64,000 bases of DNA from Phanerochaete sordida (Eukaryota > Basidiomycota > Agaricomycetes > Polyporales > Phanerochaetaceae), in NCBI GenBank assembly GCA_019973155.2, contig BPQB01000011.1:186001-250000 (forward strand), in the 5' to 3' direction. Positions 22,149 through 33,046 of this stretch are shown one piece after another. The translations under genes were made by a program, and so were the position numbers. The notes beneath the pieces are model-generated. The model did not search any database and was not told the origin of the DNA. It saw only the letters and a list, made by a program, of their open reading frames with translations. How positions within the stretch are numbered: the first letter of the stretch is position 1; each line of letters begins with the position of its first letter.

Positions 22149-22672
22149 GCTGAGTATGGGATGTGCGCGGTGGAAGAGACGAGAGAGGATGGTGATGAGT
22201 GGTGCAACGGCATGGCGTCGGTTCTTATAGGAGTCGGTAGACGCGATGGGTAAGCAGCGTCGGGGACGCGTCAGCCGCCACGCAAGCTCTCCTGCGCAGC
22301 GTCGGTGGTTCGAGAAAGAGGAGGACGACGGCCGTCGGGGTCAGGTTCAGCAGGAACCCCCGCGCAGGCTCAGGGCGCTTCAGGAATTCTCGCGAAGGTG
22401 CCAGAACCCGCCCTTGCCTTTCTGGGCGATCCCGACGTCCGTCTTGCTTAGGCGCTCTGCTTACCTCGACACTTTTGAAATGCGGTAAGGTAACGGCAAG
22501 GCTCATAGCGTGCTTAGAAACACCACGTCTCGCAATATATCAGTGTCATTAAATTCGTCAGGGGAAGGTCATCTCGTAAAGGTCATGAAAAGTCGTAAAG
22601 CGTGCCAAGTACTCGTGCTCAAGTCGGAAACAGCACTGGAAAGGTCTCAAAGCTCAGGACAGGGCCGGAAGG
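22149..22672. promoter_or_regulatory. Intergenic: BAG gene promoter and 3' flank of secreted-protein gene
   Basis: About 520 bp. The half next to 22148 should be the BAG gene promoter, since transcription runs leftward from there. The half next to 22672 is the 3' end of the small secreted protein gene. No further gene or RNA is recognisable. Confidence 0.45.
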
Positions 22673-23503
22673 TCAAAACAATCCAGCGAGAGCAAAAACG
22701 AGGGACGCGCAAGACACAGCCAAGGGTACATGATGCCCGGGCGCGCCGTTCGTGGATGTAGTTGGCGTAGGTACCGCAGACGAAGTACTGTCGGAGGGAA
22801 TCTCTCCATCTGCGGAGGTGCTAGATGGGATGTCCCCATCTGTGGTGGCGCTGCTTGGAGACATGGTTGGCGTAGAGACCGCACTGGACGAAGTACTGGA
22901 AGGAATCTCCCCGTCCGCGGAGGGCGCGTTGCCAATGAACGCGCTAAGCAGAGTGCAGCCACTGCGTATCCCGCTGATGACAGCAGGCGCATCCGTGGTG
23001 TTCAGATACTGCGTCTGGTCAGTCTTGGTGAAGCTACAGCACCCAAGTTAGCACGCAGTCCGCTCCAGCGCTACAAGACCCTACCAGTCTACACATTGCG
23101 GGTAAGCTACGACGAACGTGAGCACTTCGCGATAGCAGCAGAGCTCCGCAGTCGAATACTCACTGCTCTGGAACGTGTCCGTGCACGCACACCTGATCAC
23201 GTCGATGAACGCGCCGGGGTTGAAGAGGATCTGCGCAGGCCCACGAAATCAGCGCGCGCCGTCGCCGCGGGGCGGGCCACGGACCATGCTCAGGTTCGCG
23301 AACACGGGCGCCGCCTGCGCACAGCTGTCGATGCCGGGGAAACCCTGCGCGCAGAGCGGGCACGACGGCGGGTCTGCCGGGAAGTCGGGCTGCGCGCCGT
23401 CCTGCCGCGCGCGCACCGCGGGAACACCTGGGCGCGGGAACGCAGACGCCATGCTCGTCGCGAAGAGAACGAGGAGGAGAGTAAAGACTGTGCGGAAGAG
23501 CAT
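22673..23503 (-). CDS. Small secreted, Ser/Thr-rich protein with GPI-type tail
   Basis: Three exons, 23503-23285, 23230-23160 and 23033-22673, about 216 residues. A clear signal peptide (MLFRTVFTLLLVLFATSMASA) is followed by a Cys-containing domain (PPSCPLCAQGFPGIDSCAQ, then CACTDTF, then SGCTLLSAF). A Ser/Thr/Pro-rich region with imperfect internal repeats (DGDIPSSTSADGEIPS and related) and a hydrophobic C-terminus (VPLAVSCASLVFALAGLF) complete it. I infer a wall- or membrane-anchored surface protein of unknown function. The end of exon 2 is uncertain: the best donor (gtgagt) leads to a stop, so a weaker gtattc 4 nt downstream was used to keep the frame. Confidence 0.65.
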
Positions 23504-24747
23504 GGTGCGTGTGTCTGCGTGCTGCGTCCCGGGAGCGACGGCGGGGCTCTGGTGGTGGTCACGGAGAGAGGAGGACGCTGATTGTGTTTGCTGCTCGCGA
23601 CCACATGATGCGCCTGGATACGTGCGACCGCGCCGTCGACGCATGCGCCCCCGCGCCCTGACGTACAGATCGCCAAGACGTGGGCCTCGTGCGCACAGAG
23701 GGCACAGGGAGCGTCTCGGGATCTGCGGCAGATCCGCGGTGGGACTCGGGTCCAGGGAGCTCGAATAGGGAGAGTTAGACAGCGTGGTGTCGCGGTCGGG
23801 AGGCGACTGTCGCGTTGTTCTCGACTGTGTTGGAACGTGCGCCGCCTGCTGTCGCGTATCCGGGATGATACGAACGAGTGGAAGAAGCATAGCTAGCTAT
23901 CCCGCGTGCCAGGGAAGTGAACAGATAATTCATGGAAGACCCCGGCCGAGGTCTTCACTGAGAGATGTCCGGACCTCGAAGGAACTGAGCCGGATTGAGT
24001 TGTGAAAGAATCTGGTCTACGGTACGGAGGAGCGATATGGGGTGGTAGTGTCTAGAGTACAAGCGAAGCGAGCGACAGTGAGGCGAGGGCATGCATTATT
24101 GCGCAAAGTCCTCTTAAAGAGCTCAGACTCGACGGTCCAATATCTGAAATTACGGAGGAAGCGGTACTGTCGTTCTCCTTAGCTCAGAGCAGTGTTGAGA
24201 TTCACTTCTATACCTCACTCATATAAATCTTCTGCTTGGTCAGCTCGGGTTAGCTCATTTGGTCTGCGTTGGACACTATAGTAGCAAATCTTGTGCATCC
24301 CCTTCGTCCGGCTGGGACAACCAAGCATACCATCCAGCAGGCCTGTAAACAATTTAAGGAATATAATATCTTTGGGGAGTACATCGCTCCACAGGATTCC
24401 GCCAGGTTTCTCGTTGTAGCATGTACGTGGTCTCAAAAGTGTGGTGTAGATTTTACGAGGGTACCGCGCAGGGTAGAGTATGAGAGGAGCGAGATCCTCA
24501 ACAGTGTTCACTTCCCTGTAGTGTTCACTTCCCCAGACTGGATAGTGCATCACGTCTATTAGGCTGATTGCAAGAATTCCAGACTCTAAGCTAGGTAACA
24601 ACACCGACCGTCCCTCTGAAACCGATTGCGGAGAAATCAAGCGAATGCAAGGATGGAAACTGAATAATAGAGAGATTGAGAGCGACCAAGACCCTGGTTA
24701 TAATATCTGCGACGATGCCATCTTACAACTTTTTGCGTTCCAGCCGG
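23504..24747. other. Gene-poor stretch
   Basis: The first about 500 bp should hold the promoter of the secreted protein. A frame of 141 codons (24215-24640, minus) has no domain and no neighbours to splice to. At 24248-24263 the + strand reads TTAGCTCATTTGGT, a tRNA A-box-like segment without a convincing B-box or cloverleaf. No gene supported. Confidence 0.4.
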
Positions 24748-26636
24748 CTACCTGCGACGGCAGGCAACCCACGTCCCTTCGTAGCCGTCGACATGCGCCG
24801 GACTGAGCGTGTCGCGCCAGCGGCCGGCCAGGTTCCCGTTCGTTGTGCCAAACATGTACGCGCGATACAGCCATTTGCCACGGTCGCCGTCGGTCTGCAC
24901 CTGATGTGGTCAGCACGGCGTGGGGGGCACGGTGAGCACGAGAGGATACGTACGTATTCTTTCGACAAGCTGATGTAGCCGTCGCTCGGGCGCACGCGGC
25001 CCACGAGCTGGAACTCGCCCCATGCAGAGTGGCCCTGCCGCCAAGCAATCAGCAGCGTGCACAACACAACGACAGACGAAGATCACGCACCTCGCCCGTG
25101 AGGAACACGTCCTGCACGCGGGCCTGCAAGCCCTGCTTCTTCACCGCCGCCCACGACAGGTAGACGACCGGCCGGCGGTTCCCCGCGAGCAGGATCTCGA
25201 GGCGGTCCGAGTGCTCGCTGATCTCGATGCCGTCGGGGACGTACCCGCGCGAGGGGTTGCCGGGGCCGAGCGGACGCGGCGGGTCCGCGGGCGGCGGCGC
25301 GTCGGGGTCCGGCTCGGGCGCGACAAAGTGCCACTCGCGCACCTTGATCGTCTGCCGGTGCTGCGCGACGAGCCCGCGCTGCAGCACGCTCGGCGGGCCG
25401 CCGGAGAGGAGCCCGGCGTACGACGTGAACTCGGTGTACTGCGGGGCGGCGGTCAGCGCGCGTGCGGAGCGGGGAGGCGGGGCGACGCACAGTGAAAACG
25501 CCCTCCCACACGCCCTCGAGGCTGCCGGGCGTGAACGCACCCGCCATCGTCGGGCGGAGGAGGATCTTGGGCTCGGCGAGGTTGCGCAGGCGCGCCCACT
25601 CGCAGTCGCGCTCGGCGCTCGTGTGCAGCGTGCGGTCGACGTCGAGCTGCGGGACGATCGGCTTCTGGTAGTTTTGGTGGTCCGTCGAGAGCGACGCGCT
25701 GAGCTTGTTCACGAGGGTCAGGTACGCGAGGATCGCGGCCGGCGCCGCGGGAGGCGCGACGAGCCGCAGCTCCGAGGAGTAGTGCTTGACCACTGTCGGC
25801 ACGTGCGGTGCGCCGCGCGGGATGAAGTCCACCCAGTCTGGGTAGCACGACGGGTACTGCACAGCCAGGGGTGAGCGCGACGCGACAGATGGGGCACAGG
25901 AGGGCGTACCTTGTGAGCGCCCAGCGCTATCACCTTCAGGGTGCCGGACACAGTGCGGAAGAGCGCGTCATTCTTGAGATAGTCCTCTGGGGCAACATTG
26001 AGTGGAGCGGTGCAGTGCGCACGTGGATATTCGCTTACCCGGCTGCAATAGATACCAGAAGAGCCAGAGGGCGAGGGACATCTGCTCGGTCTCGGTGATC
26101 CACCGGTCGGCGACTCTTATCGTCTGGAAGACCTGGGACGCCCCGTGCGCGTCGAAGAGGTATTCGCGCAGCCAGTCGTGCATGCGCGCGTACTCGCGGA
26201 GCTGGCGCTCGTTGCGACCGTCGTTCTCGAGCACCATGAGGAACGCGGTCCAGAGGATGCGGCCGAGGTGCTTATCGGCGGCAGCGTCGGGGGCACGGCT
26301 GTCGGTGCGCGCGCGGATGCGCTTCAAAACGAGGGAGCGGCGCTGGAGCTCCTCCGCGAGCGCGGTCGCGGGCAGCGCGGCGAGGCCGAGGCGGCGCGCG
26401 GGGGCGTCGGTGTCGTACTTTTCGGCGAAGATGCGGGCGTACAGGTACGGGTTGTTGTGGAACGCGAGGGCGTCGTGCGTTGTCCTGTTTAGGGTGAGCA
26501 GCGGGACGATGCCCGCGGGCGGGCCCAGCATGCCGTCGGTCGCGGCGAAGAACGCGATGTGCTCGAGCACCTCCTGGGGCACCATCGCGAACGAGGGTGC
26601 GGATGCGGATGCGGGCGCGGAAGACTCTGCGGGCAT
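24748..26636 (-). CDS. F-box domain protein
   Basis: Six exons in phase; the first is 26636-26039, the last ends at TAG 24748. Residues about 14-60 are an F-box: MVPQEVLEHIAFFAATDGML, then IVPLLTLNRTTHDAL, which binds Skp1 in an SCF ubiquitin ligase. The rest matches the conserved agaricomycete F-box architecture: a helical middle (RILWTAFLMVLENDGRNERQ, ALWLFWYLLQPEDYL), then a beta-rich region (EGVWEGVFTYTEFTSYAG, LSWAAVKKQGLQ, GRVRPSDGYISLSKEYVQ, LAGRWRDTLS). The C-terminal region probably recognises a substrate, which is unknown. All junctions are in phase with gtnngt donors. The start ATG gives a short Ser/Ala leader before the F-box. Confidence 0.85.
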
Positions 26637-28689
26637 GGTGAGGCTGGCTCCTGTGTGCGGGGAAAGGTCTGGAGACTGCTAGGGGAGCTAGCGGGGCCAG
26701 AAGATAGCAAGACCTGGACAGGAAGTGTATATGAGCAGCTGTGCGGTTTGGTCGGGCAATGAGACTGCGGCTGCAGCCGGCGTTCCACGCTGCGAGAAAG
26801 GAATGCTCACTCACTCGGGTCCTGCGCACGATATGACCAAGACGCGAAACGCTGTGAGCGCGGTTGTGTGACCGCGTCGGTCTTTCCTGAGAGCAGAAAG
26901 CGTCAGCAATCTTCAAGCTGTGCAATTCCAGCGTCCAGAGACGCGAGCTATGTGTTGGTCTGAAGGAGAAAGCAGGCAGGCTAGGTAACCAAGTTTGTGG
27001 GCGGTGCTAAGACGGAAAGCGGGAAGGCCGAAGGTCATAACCCTAGGCTAGGATCTTCCCTGTTCCGGCGCGGACGCATCCTCGGTAGACGCTTGGGCAA
27101 GACCCCGCGGACCTCACAACGTGGCTGGAAGAGGATGGGCTTTACCTTCCACCATGATGTGCCTTATGCAGGTCACCAAAAACACCAAGAACAGGAGCTT
27201 CCTTCATAAGAGAGCTCTTTTATTCTCTGGTAACCAATGCGCAGTCTCTTCACGTACACCAAACGACCGCGAATTGGCCTCCCATCGGCCGAGCCAGCAC
27301 CGACAAATGCAAAAACGAACAGGAAAATTTCTTCAGGTGTGCGGTAGGCAGACTCAGCCATGTATTACCCGTCTGTTAGCTCCGCTGGAGTCAGGGGCCA
27401 TGTTGACTCTGACCCATTGAGACTGTGGATTCTGATCTTTTACGACCAGGACGACGCGCCATGTAACCGTGACCAGAGCTATCGGAGCGATGCTGCGACG
27501 TCCAGTCGTGGTGACCTGGGGCAAGGCCGCTTGAGCGACAGCCAAGCGGCGAAAAGCGAAGAATAGAGCTGCACGACGCATCTGAACGCATCGAGGGCGC
27601 ATCGGGTCGGGTCCCGGGCTCGAAAGCGTCATATGGGCGCGAAGCGAGCTGCTCTCCAAGCTGGATGCCGCAGGCCGCAAAATCGGGCACCGTATGGCAA
27701 GTATACCAGGGGATACAGCGACGGTAGGTTGTGTGACCCAGTAACACAGGCCCTCGAACAACGGTTTTACGGCCTGTGACGTGTGACCAGCTTCGCGGCG
27801 GTGTGGCTGGGACCCCGGAGACTGCGTAGGTTACGCGACCCGCGTTCCGGTGGTTCGGGGCAAGCCGGGCGCGCCGAGGCTGTCTCAGTTCTTCGAGGCT
27901 GCGCCTCTCGACGGAAGAGACAAACAAGCAACGGCGCAATGGCTAGTTTCTTCGCACATTCTGGGGAGGGCAATACGGTTGCGGGCGTTGCAGGGTCGCA
28001 GTTCGCACGTCCTGTCGTGCTATGAGGTCACGACGGGAAAGGCGCAGGCAGAACGGCCAGTGGTGCGTCCGAACGCGGCGACCGCAGATCCAAGCGGAGT
28101 CCGTGGACGACATTGCACTGGCCTCGTGCTGCGCAGGCTGTGTGCTTTTGCAGGCCTGACAGGCCTTCTTGGGCAGCGTCTTGTCCTGCTGATCCTGTCT
28201 GCGCCGCCCGATGTGCGGGCGCATGGAATGCCCTGGAAACGATGGCGAGGGAAGCCTTGCGGTGCAGTCGCTTGACCAAACCAGTCGACGCGATGGTTCT
28301 CATGTCGCCCGATAGGCAGGCAGCTCGCGCCCAGCTGGTGCGAGAGATTGCAAATATGCCTGGCGGTGTTCCCTAGCCGCATCTGGCGCAGAGTCGGCGT
28401 GTGCGCGAGGATGTTTCGATGAAGCTGACCCCGTTCCGTGTCTCCGTTCCGCCTGCGAAGCATATCATTCGGCAGCAACTCTAATCCTTTTTGGAAGGCT
28501 AGAGGTTTGTGGCGTTCGGCTGTGCTTGCCGTCTCCAGTATCATTCGTTTGTCTCAGTCCGACATTCAGATGACGCAGTGGGCATCGTCAGTTATTTGGA
28601 AATATTCTTGAGAATATCTCAGCCACAATCCGTAATTAAGATGCGAAGGAAGGCGGGCAGCAACTTCGTTACCTCGCTTGTCTCGAACA
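26637..28689. other. Gene-poor stretch between divergent genes
   Basis: About 2 kb between the F-box gene (-) and the APC/C activator (+). It must hold both promoters. Frames of up to 182 codons overlap on both strands (27.4-28.5 kb) without domains. The minus-strand text GLELLPNDMLRR near 28460 faintly recalls an F-box start but is followed by nothing typical. At 27374-27390 a third A-box-like TTAGCTCCGCTGGA occurs. No gene supported. Confidence 0.4.
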
Positions 28690-30349
28690 ATGCGTGGGAA
28701 CCTGTCAGATCAGGCTGTTGTCCCCAGCGTCTATCTTCTTGACAGACCACGACGACCTCCCGCCCGCCAAATGGAGGGTTTACCCACAAATCTCTGCGTC
28801 ACCCCCCGGCGAAAGCGAACATGGACACCGTCGTCGGTGACGAACGCGTATACGAACAAGCGACGGAGGGTATCCTTGGCAGCGGTGGATTTGAAAGCGG
28901 AGGCAATTGCAGGACCGTCGTCGGCACCCGCGCGCGTGCAGCCTTCGGTGCGTGACGCTTCGTCTCTTCCGCGTGCTTTGCTCAAATGAAAGCCTCAGGG
29001 CGACCGTTTCATTTCCTCGAGGCCCGAGATTCAGGCGCCCCTCAACATAACACCACGCACGCGGCGGATCGCCAATGTCTTCGGGCTCATTGACGAACGC
29101 GTCCTGCGCTTCACGGACATTACTCCCAGCGTCGCCGACTCTTCAGACTATAGCTCCCTCCGCACCAACTTCGCTCAGCTGCTCACGAAGACAAGCAAAG
29201 TCGCCTCAACATCGTGCGTGGCGAACCTCGGTGCTCGCAAGCAGTTTGTGTTAGCGCTGGACGGCCCTGGCGTCCCACCAGATCCCTTCGCATACCCCCT
29301 TACCTGGTCGCACCGAAACCAGATCGCCGTTGCATGTGGCAAAGACGTGTACTACCAGGACCTCGACAGCCGGGTCATCAAGCACTTGTGCAAGGTCACC
29401 AAGACGTCTCAGGGGCGCCCGACAAGCGTACAGTGGAGCACCGAGAGCCCCTCCGAGATCGCTGTGGGCACGACCCTCGGCTCGATACAGCTGTTCGATG
29501 CAGGCGTGGGCGATAGCATCCGGGAGTGGCGCGAGGAGAACTGGAGCGCGGTCGGCGGGATGGACTGGCGCGGGGCTGTGCTCGCAGCAGGGGCGGACGG
29601 GGGGACGGTCGAGTTCTACGACGCGCGGGACCCGCTCATCGTGACGCGGCTCGAGCAGCACCGCAGCAAGGTGCACGGCGTGAAGTTTAGCCCCGACGGC
29701 AACCACCTCGCCACGAGCGACCAGAACGGCGTCGTCTACATCTGGGACGTGCGCATGAGCCGGCCGCTGGGCGACTGCAAGCGCGTGGGCGGGCGCATCA
29801 AGCATGGCGCCCCCGTGAAGGTGCGTTACCCTCTGCACCGCGCGTGCGTCCGCTGACGCGCCCCCACAGGCGCTTGCGTGGTGCCCTTGGCAGCCCGACC
29901 TGCTCGCGACGGGCTCGACGTACCCGGACGGCAAGATCCGCGTGTTCAGCACGAAGGCGACGTCGCCAATCGCGGCGCCGGTGCACGCGCTGGCGCTGCA
30001 CACGGCGGTGACGTCGCTGCAGTGGTCGCCGCACGCGAAGGAGCTGCTGAGCACGCACGGCACGAGCTGGGACCCGCGCGCGCCGCGCACCGCGCTCGGG
30101 CGCCCCGTCGCGCTGCCCACGCCGCTCACGAACAGCATCACCGTGCACGCGTGGCCGAGCGCGCGGCGGCTGCTCAGCGTCACTGCGCACGCCGGCGCCG
30201 TCGGGCACAGCTGCCTGAGCCCCGACGGCACGTCTGTCTTCACGATCTGCCCGGCGGAGGAGGCGATGAAGATGTGGAAGGTTTGGAGCGCACCTGAGCT
30301 GCCTGCGCGGGCGTCGGGCTCGTTCTCGGGCAGGTTTGCGATACGCTAG
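28690..30349 (+). CDS. Cdc20/Cdh1-family WD40 activator of the APC/C (AMA1/meiotic-like)
   Basis: Three exons, 28690-28947, 28999-29820 and 29870-30349, 519 residues from the ATG at 28690; a second ATG at 28771 is equally possible. The basic N-terminus has TNKRRR. Exon 2 begins GDRFISSR, a C-box (consensus DR-Y/F-IPxR, here with Ser for Pro), which docks on the anaphase-promoting complex. WD40 blades follow (IAVACGKDVYYQDLD, VQWSTESPSEIAVGTTLGSI, VHGVKFSPDGNHLATSDQNG, WCPWQPDLLATGSTYPDGKI). The protein ends FAIR*, the Ile-Arg tail that binds APC3. The family recruits substrates for ubiquitination in mitosis or meiosis. The linker DGPGVPPDPFAYPLTWS departs from vegetative Cdc20/Cdh1 and suggests an AMA1-like paralogue. 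Exons 1 and 2 are separated by an in-frame TGA that lies inside a 51-nt intron. Confidence 0.85.
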
Positions 30350-30860
30350 GGTGGCACGTAGAGACGGGGTGGTGGTGGGGAGAGGAGAGACGGACCTGTA
30401 CTTGTGTGGTATCGTGGTATGCTTTCGATTGTCGTCCTTTGTTTTGTACTGCTTTTCTGGGTTTTGTCGCATGCATGCATCCCTGCTTATGTATTCTGTA
30501 ACCCCCATGTAATAGAAATACCCAATTCACATCACCACCTATGTGCATATCAGGAACACGCGCGTGCCTAACACAAGGATGAACAGATGCGAGACTGCGC
30601 AGGGAGACTCCATACGTTGCAATCACGAAGCCAGTGGGTACGTAGACAACATGATGATTAGGCAGACAATTAATGGAGCCTAGTAGAGCCGACAATGGTG
30701 ATTATGGGAAGCGTTCCCAGGGGATCCCGTATTATACGAGTCAACCTTCCGGATGAGGTGCGAGTCCGAGGGAGTCAGAATGATGAGAGCGGAAAGTCGA
30801 AAGCAGCAGAGCAATGGACCAGACCAGCATTCGAGGACGACCCAGCGAAGCGCAGCATGT
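30350..30860. other. Intergenic, convergent 3' ends
   Basis: About 510 bp between two stop codons. AT-rich segments near 30480-30540 and 30650-30680. No gene seen. Confidence 0.5.
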
Positions 30861-32187
30861 TTAGAACAGCCAAGGCACCGACTCCGCCGCTGTGCCCTGC
30901 GGTGTCCTCGTCGCAAGCGGCATCCGGGGAGCCTCGAAGCCTCGGTCTCTAGCGGGACCCCTCGGGAAGCCCATCGGCCCCGTACTGTAGCCTGGCGCAG
31001 CGGAGTTCTCCTTCCCGCGTCCCCGCCCGACGCCCGACGTGCTGGCTGCGACCCTGTGTCCTGGGGCCTTGTGTTCTGGGCTGCCGAGCTCCGCATTCGT
31101 GTCATGCTCCGCGCGTCCCAGGTGGCCCTTGCGCGACGACTTCCTCGGGGGCGGCGCCGCGAGCGTGAAGCGGCGGCCGGTGACGTGCGACGTGCCACGC
31201 GAGCTCGCGAAGCTCGGCTTGCGGGGGCGCGTGCGCGGAGCGCCGTGCGGGACCCGCAGGAGCTCCTGCTCGCTCGTCTCGCCTAGAAGCGACCCAGCGT
31301 GCGCGCGCGGAGGGCTCGAGGTGTCCGGCGTCAAGACCTGCAGGGACGTGAGCGACGAAGGGGTCAGGTGCGAGGGGGAGTCGCAGGATTCCACGATGAT
31401 GGAGGGAACGGAGGAGTTGGGGGAGACGGGGCTGCTGAGGGGTGAGTCTTGGGAGTACGCCGAAGCTTGAGAGGTCAAGGAGGCACGTTTGTCGACATGG
31501 CCTACGTTTGCGTCCGGTAGAGCAGGCTTCGGTATGGATGCACATGCGACGCCAGTGCCCTTCACGAGGCAAGGTGCGGGCGCGGCAATGGTTTCTTTCT
31601 CAGAAAGCGGCGTAAGTGGAGATACCAGGCCATGGACGCCCTCGGTCTTGCACTGCTCGAGGTGGTCGCCAAGCCAGATTTCTTCGCCAGAGTTGCGATA
31701 TGCGAGGAGAGACCCATGCGCGAGCAGCGATTGCGTCCAAGACCTCCGCGATATTGTCGCAAGCTTTCGTTCCTCCGGGGGCGCAACAAAAAGCTTCCTG
31801 TCGTCCTCTAGAAGTTGTTTCTGTTTCAAATTGTCGTAAGCTGAAAGCGCGTCGTCTCCGGCCACCTACCTTCCACCTTCCCGTTTCCGAGCGCGCGAGC
31901 GTGCTGTTCGACCTGCTGGCGAGCCTTGGCGGGTACGCCTTCAACTTTCTCAGCGGAGGGATAAGACGCGGGTCGGCGTTCCAGTTTGGCCCCTTCCACA
32001 GGATCATGCCGATTTTGTAGCAGACGCAGATGACTGTCAGGCCAAAGGAGAAGGAGAAGACGCAGACGACGAGCCAGAACAGCTGAGGACTCTGTGCATG
32101 GAACTGTTGCAGAGTAGCGTGAATCGACTGCATGTTGACGTTCTGGGCATCGGTGGGTGTGGGAGTTGGTGCGGATGCGGGGGCCAT
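30861..32187 (-). CDS. Single-pass membrane protein with long Ser/Pro-rich cytosolic tail
   Basis: Two exons, 32187-31870 and 31820-30861, joined in phase 0 across a 49-nt intron, 425 residues. The ATG begins MAPASAPTPTPTDAQ. One hydrophobic helix occurs at about residues 36-59 (QLFWLVVCVFSFSFGLTVIC), followed by a basic/aromatic juxtamembrane segment (LWKGPNWNADPRLIPPLRKL). The remaining about 360 residues are Ser/Pro/Arg-rich with no domain, and include STSGVGRGRGKEN and KPSFASSRGTSHVTGRR, which look like kinase-site-rich disorder. Function unknown. It lies head to head with a second single-pass protein at 33047 of similar topology; the pair may share a promoter region. The alternative unspliced frame runs into unrelated sequence and was rejected. 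Confidence 0.7.
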
Positions 32188-33046
32188 TATTAAAAGAGCG
32201 TGACTGTTAAAAGAGCGACAGCAATCAAAGCGAGCAGTCAAACACAGCGAGAAGGAAGCAGACCGGGGATCCTAGGAGAGCCTCACGTCGCCTCTTTATG
32301 TCTGCGATCCGTGTCAGCAACAGTGCATGCAAGCCTCGTCTGCAGAAGCTCTGACGACGGACGGGATATTGCTCCACCTGCTGGTCAGCCTCCAAGGGTC
32401 CAGGCCCTACCGTCGAAGCAGATGAGCTCGTTATCCATAAGGTTGTCCAAGTGAGAGTCACATATGAGTATGCAGTGAGAGCCCTCCAGGTACTCATACA
32501 TCCGGTGGCAGTAAACGTAGAGTACGTGTAATGGGTAAATCCATAGAGACGAGTCTCAAGGAGAATTGGGAACGAGGAGGGAGGCAAAGCAGCCATGGAT
32601 CCCGGTACACTTTGCTCTCGCGTGGCATCCACGTGCACCCGTCCGCGGTCCTCGAGCTCGGACGCGCGGGTCGAACACCGCGGCGGTGTGCTCCCCTTGT
32701 GCGAAATCTCTAGGCAGCGATCCTGTGGACCTTCGAAGCTTTACTTTTTGGATACATGATTTTTCAGTCCCGGGTCGGCGCATGCGTAAGCAGTCGACCT
32801 ACGCGAGAAGCAGGTTCTTCAACTTGGCCACGGCTGACTTTGCTGACCGCGTCTAGGCCTTACCTATACCATCCTCCAGCGATGTCTTTCCATGAAAGAC
32901 GACGAATCGTGCTACCTGTGCTCGCTGAGGCTAGCCAAGCCCAGCCTCCTGCCAGTCCTTAGCATGCCAGAGGATGAGCTCCCCATCCAACACTCACCCA
33001 ACACCTCACCAGAGCTATCACGCCCGCGCCTCAAGCCGCAAACACG
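32188..33046. promoter_or_regulatory. Divergent intergenic region with repeat copy A
   Basis: About 860 bp between two divergent start codons; must hold both promoters. Contains copy A of a dispersed repeat (about 32430-32700, see the repeat entry). Near 32940-33040 there is a proline/serine-coding-like stretch just upstream of the ATG, but in another frame. Confidence 0.5.
32430..32700 (+). repeat. Dispersed repeat, copy A
   Basis: Two blocks are shared with copy B in the same order and orientation: 32505-32528 against 35649-35672 (19 of 24 identical) and 32619-32638 against 35751-35770 (19 of 20). The spacing is 114 nt here and 102 nt in B. Every difference in the two blocks is a transition. 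Looser similarity lies between them (cgagga...agcagcc...tgga). Nature unknown, non-coding as far as seen. Confidence 0.6.

Noticed and set aside
20220..22253. 677-codon open frame on the + strand
   Set aside because: It lies antisense to the BAG gene. The Gly/Arg/Leu-rich composition is what the reverse of a GC-rich Ala/Glu/Pro coding sequence gives, and no domain is present.
28020..28544. 174-codon minus frame starting with an F-box-like LPNDMLRR
   Set aside because: Only about eight residues fit, the rest is unlike any F-box protein, and there are no flanking exons.
28978..28992. Premature TGA taken as sign of a pseudogene in the APC/C activator
   Set aside because: The stop lies inside a 51-nt intron with good gtgcgt...cag borders, and the spliced frame is intact to the IR tail.
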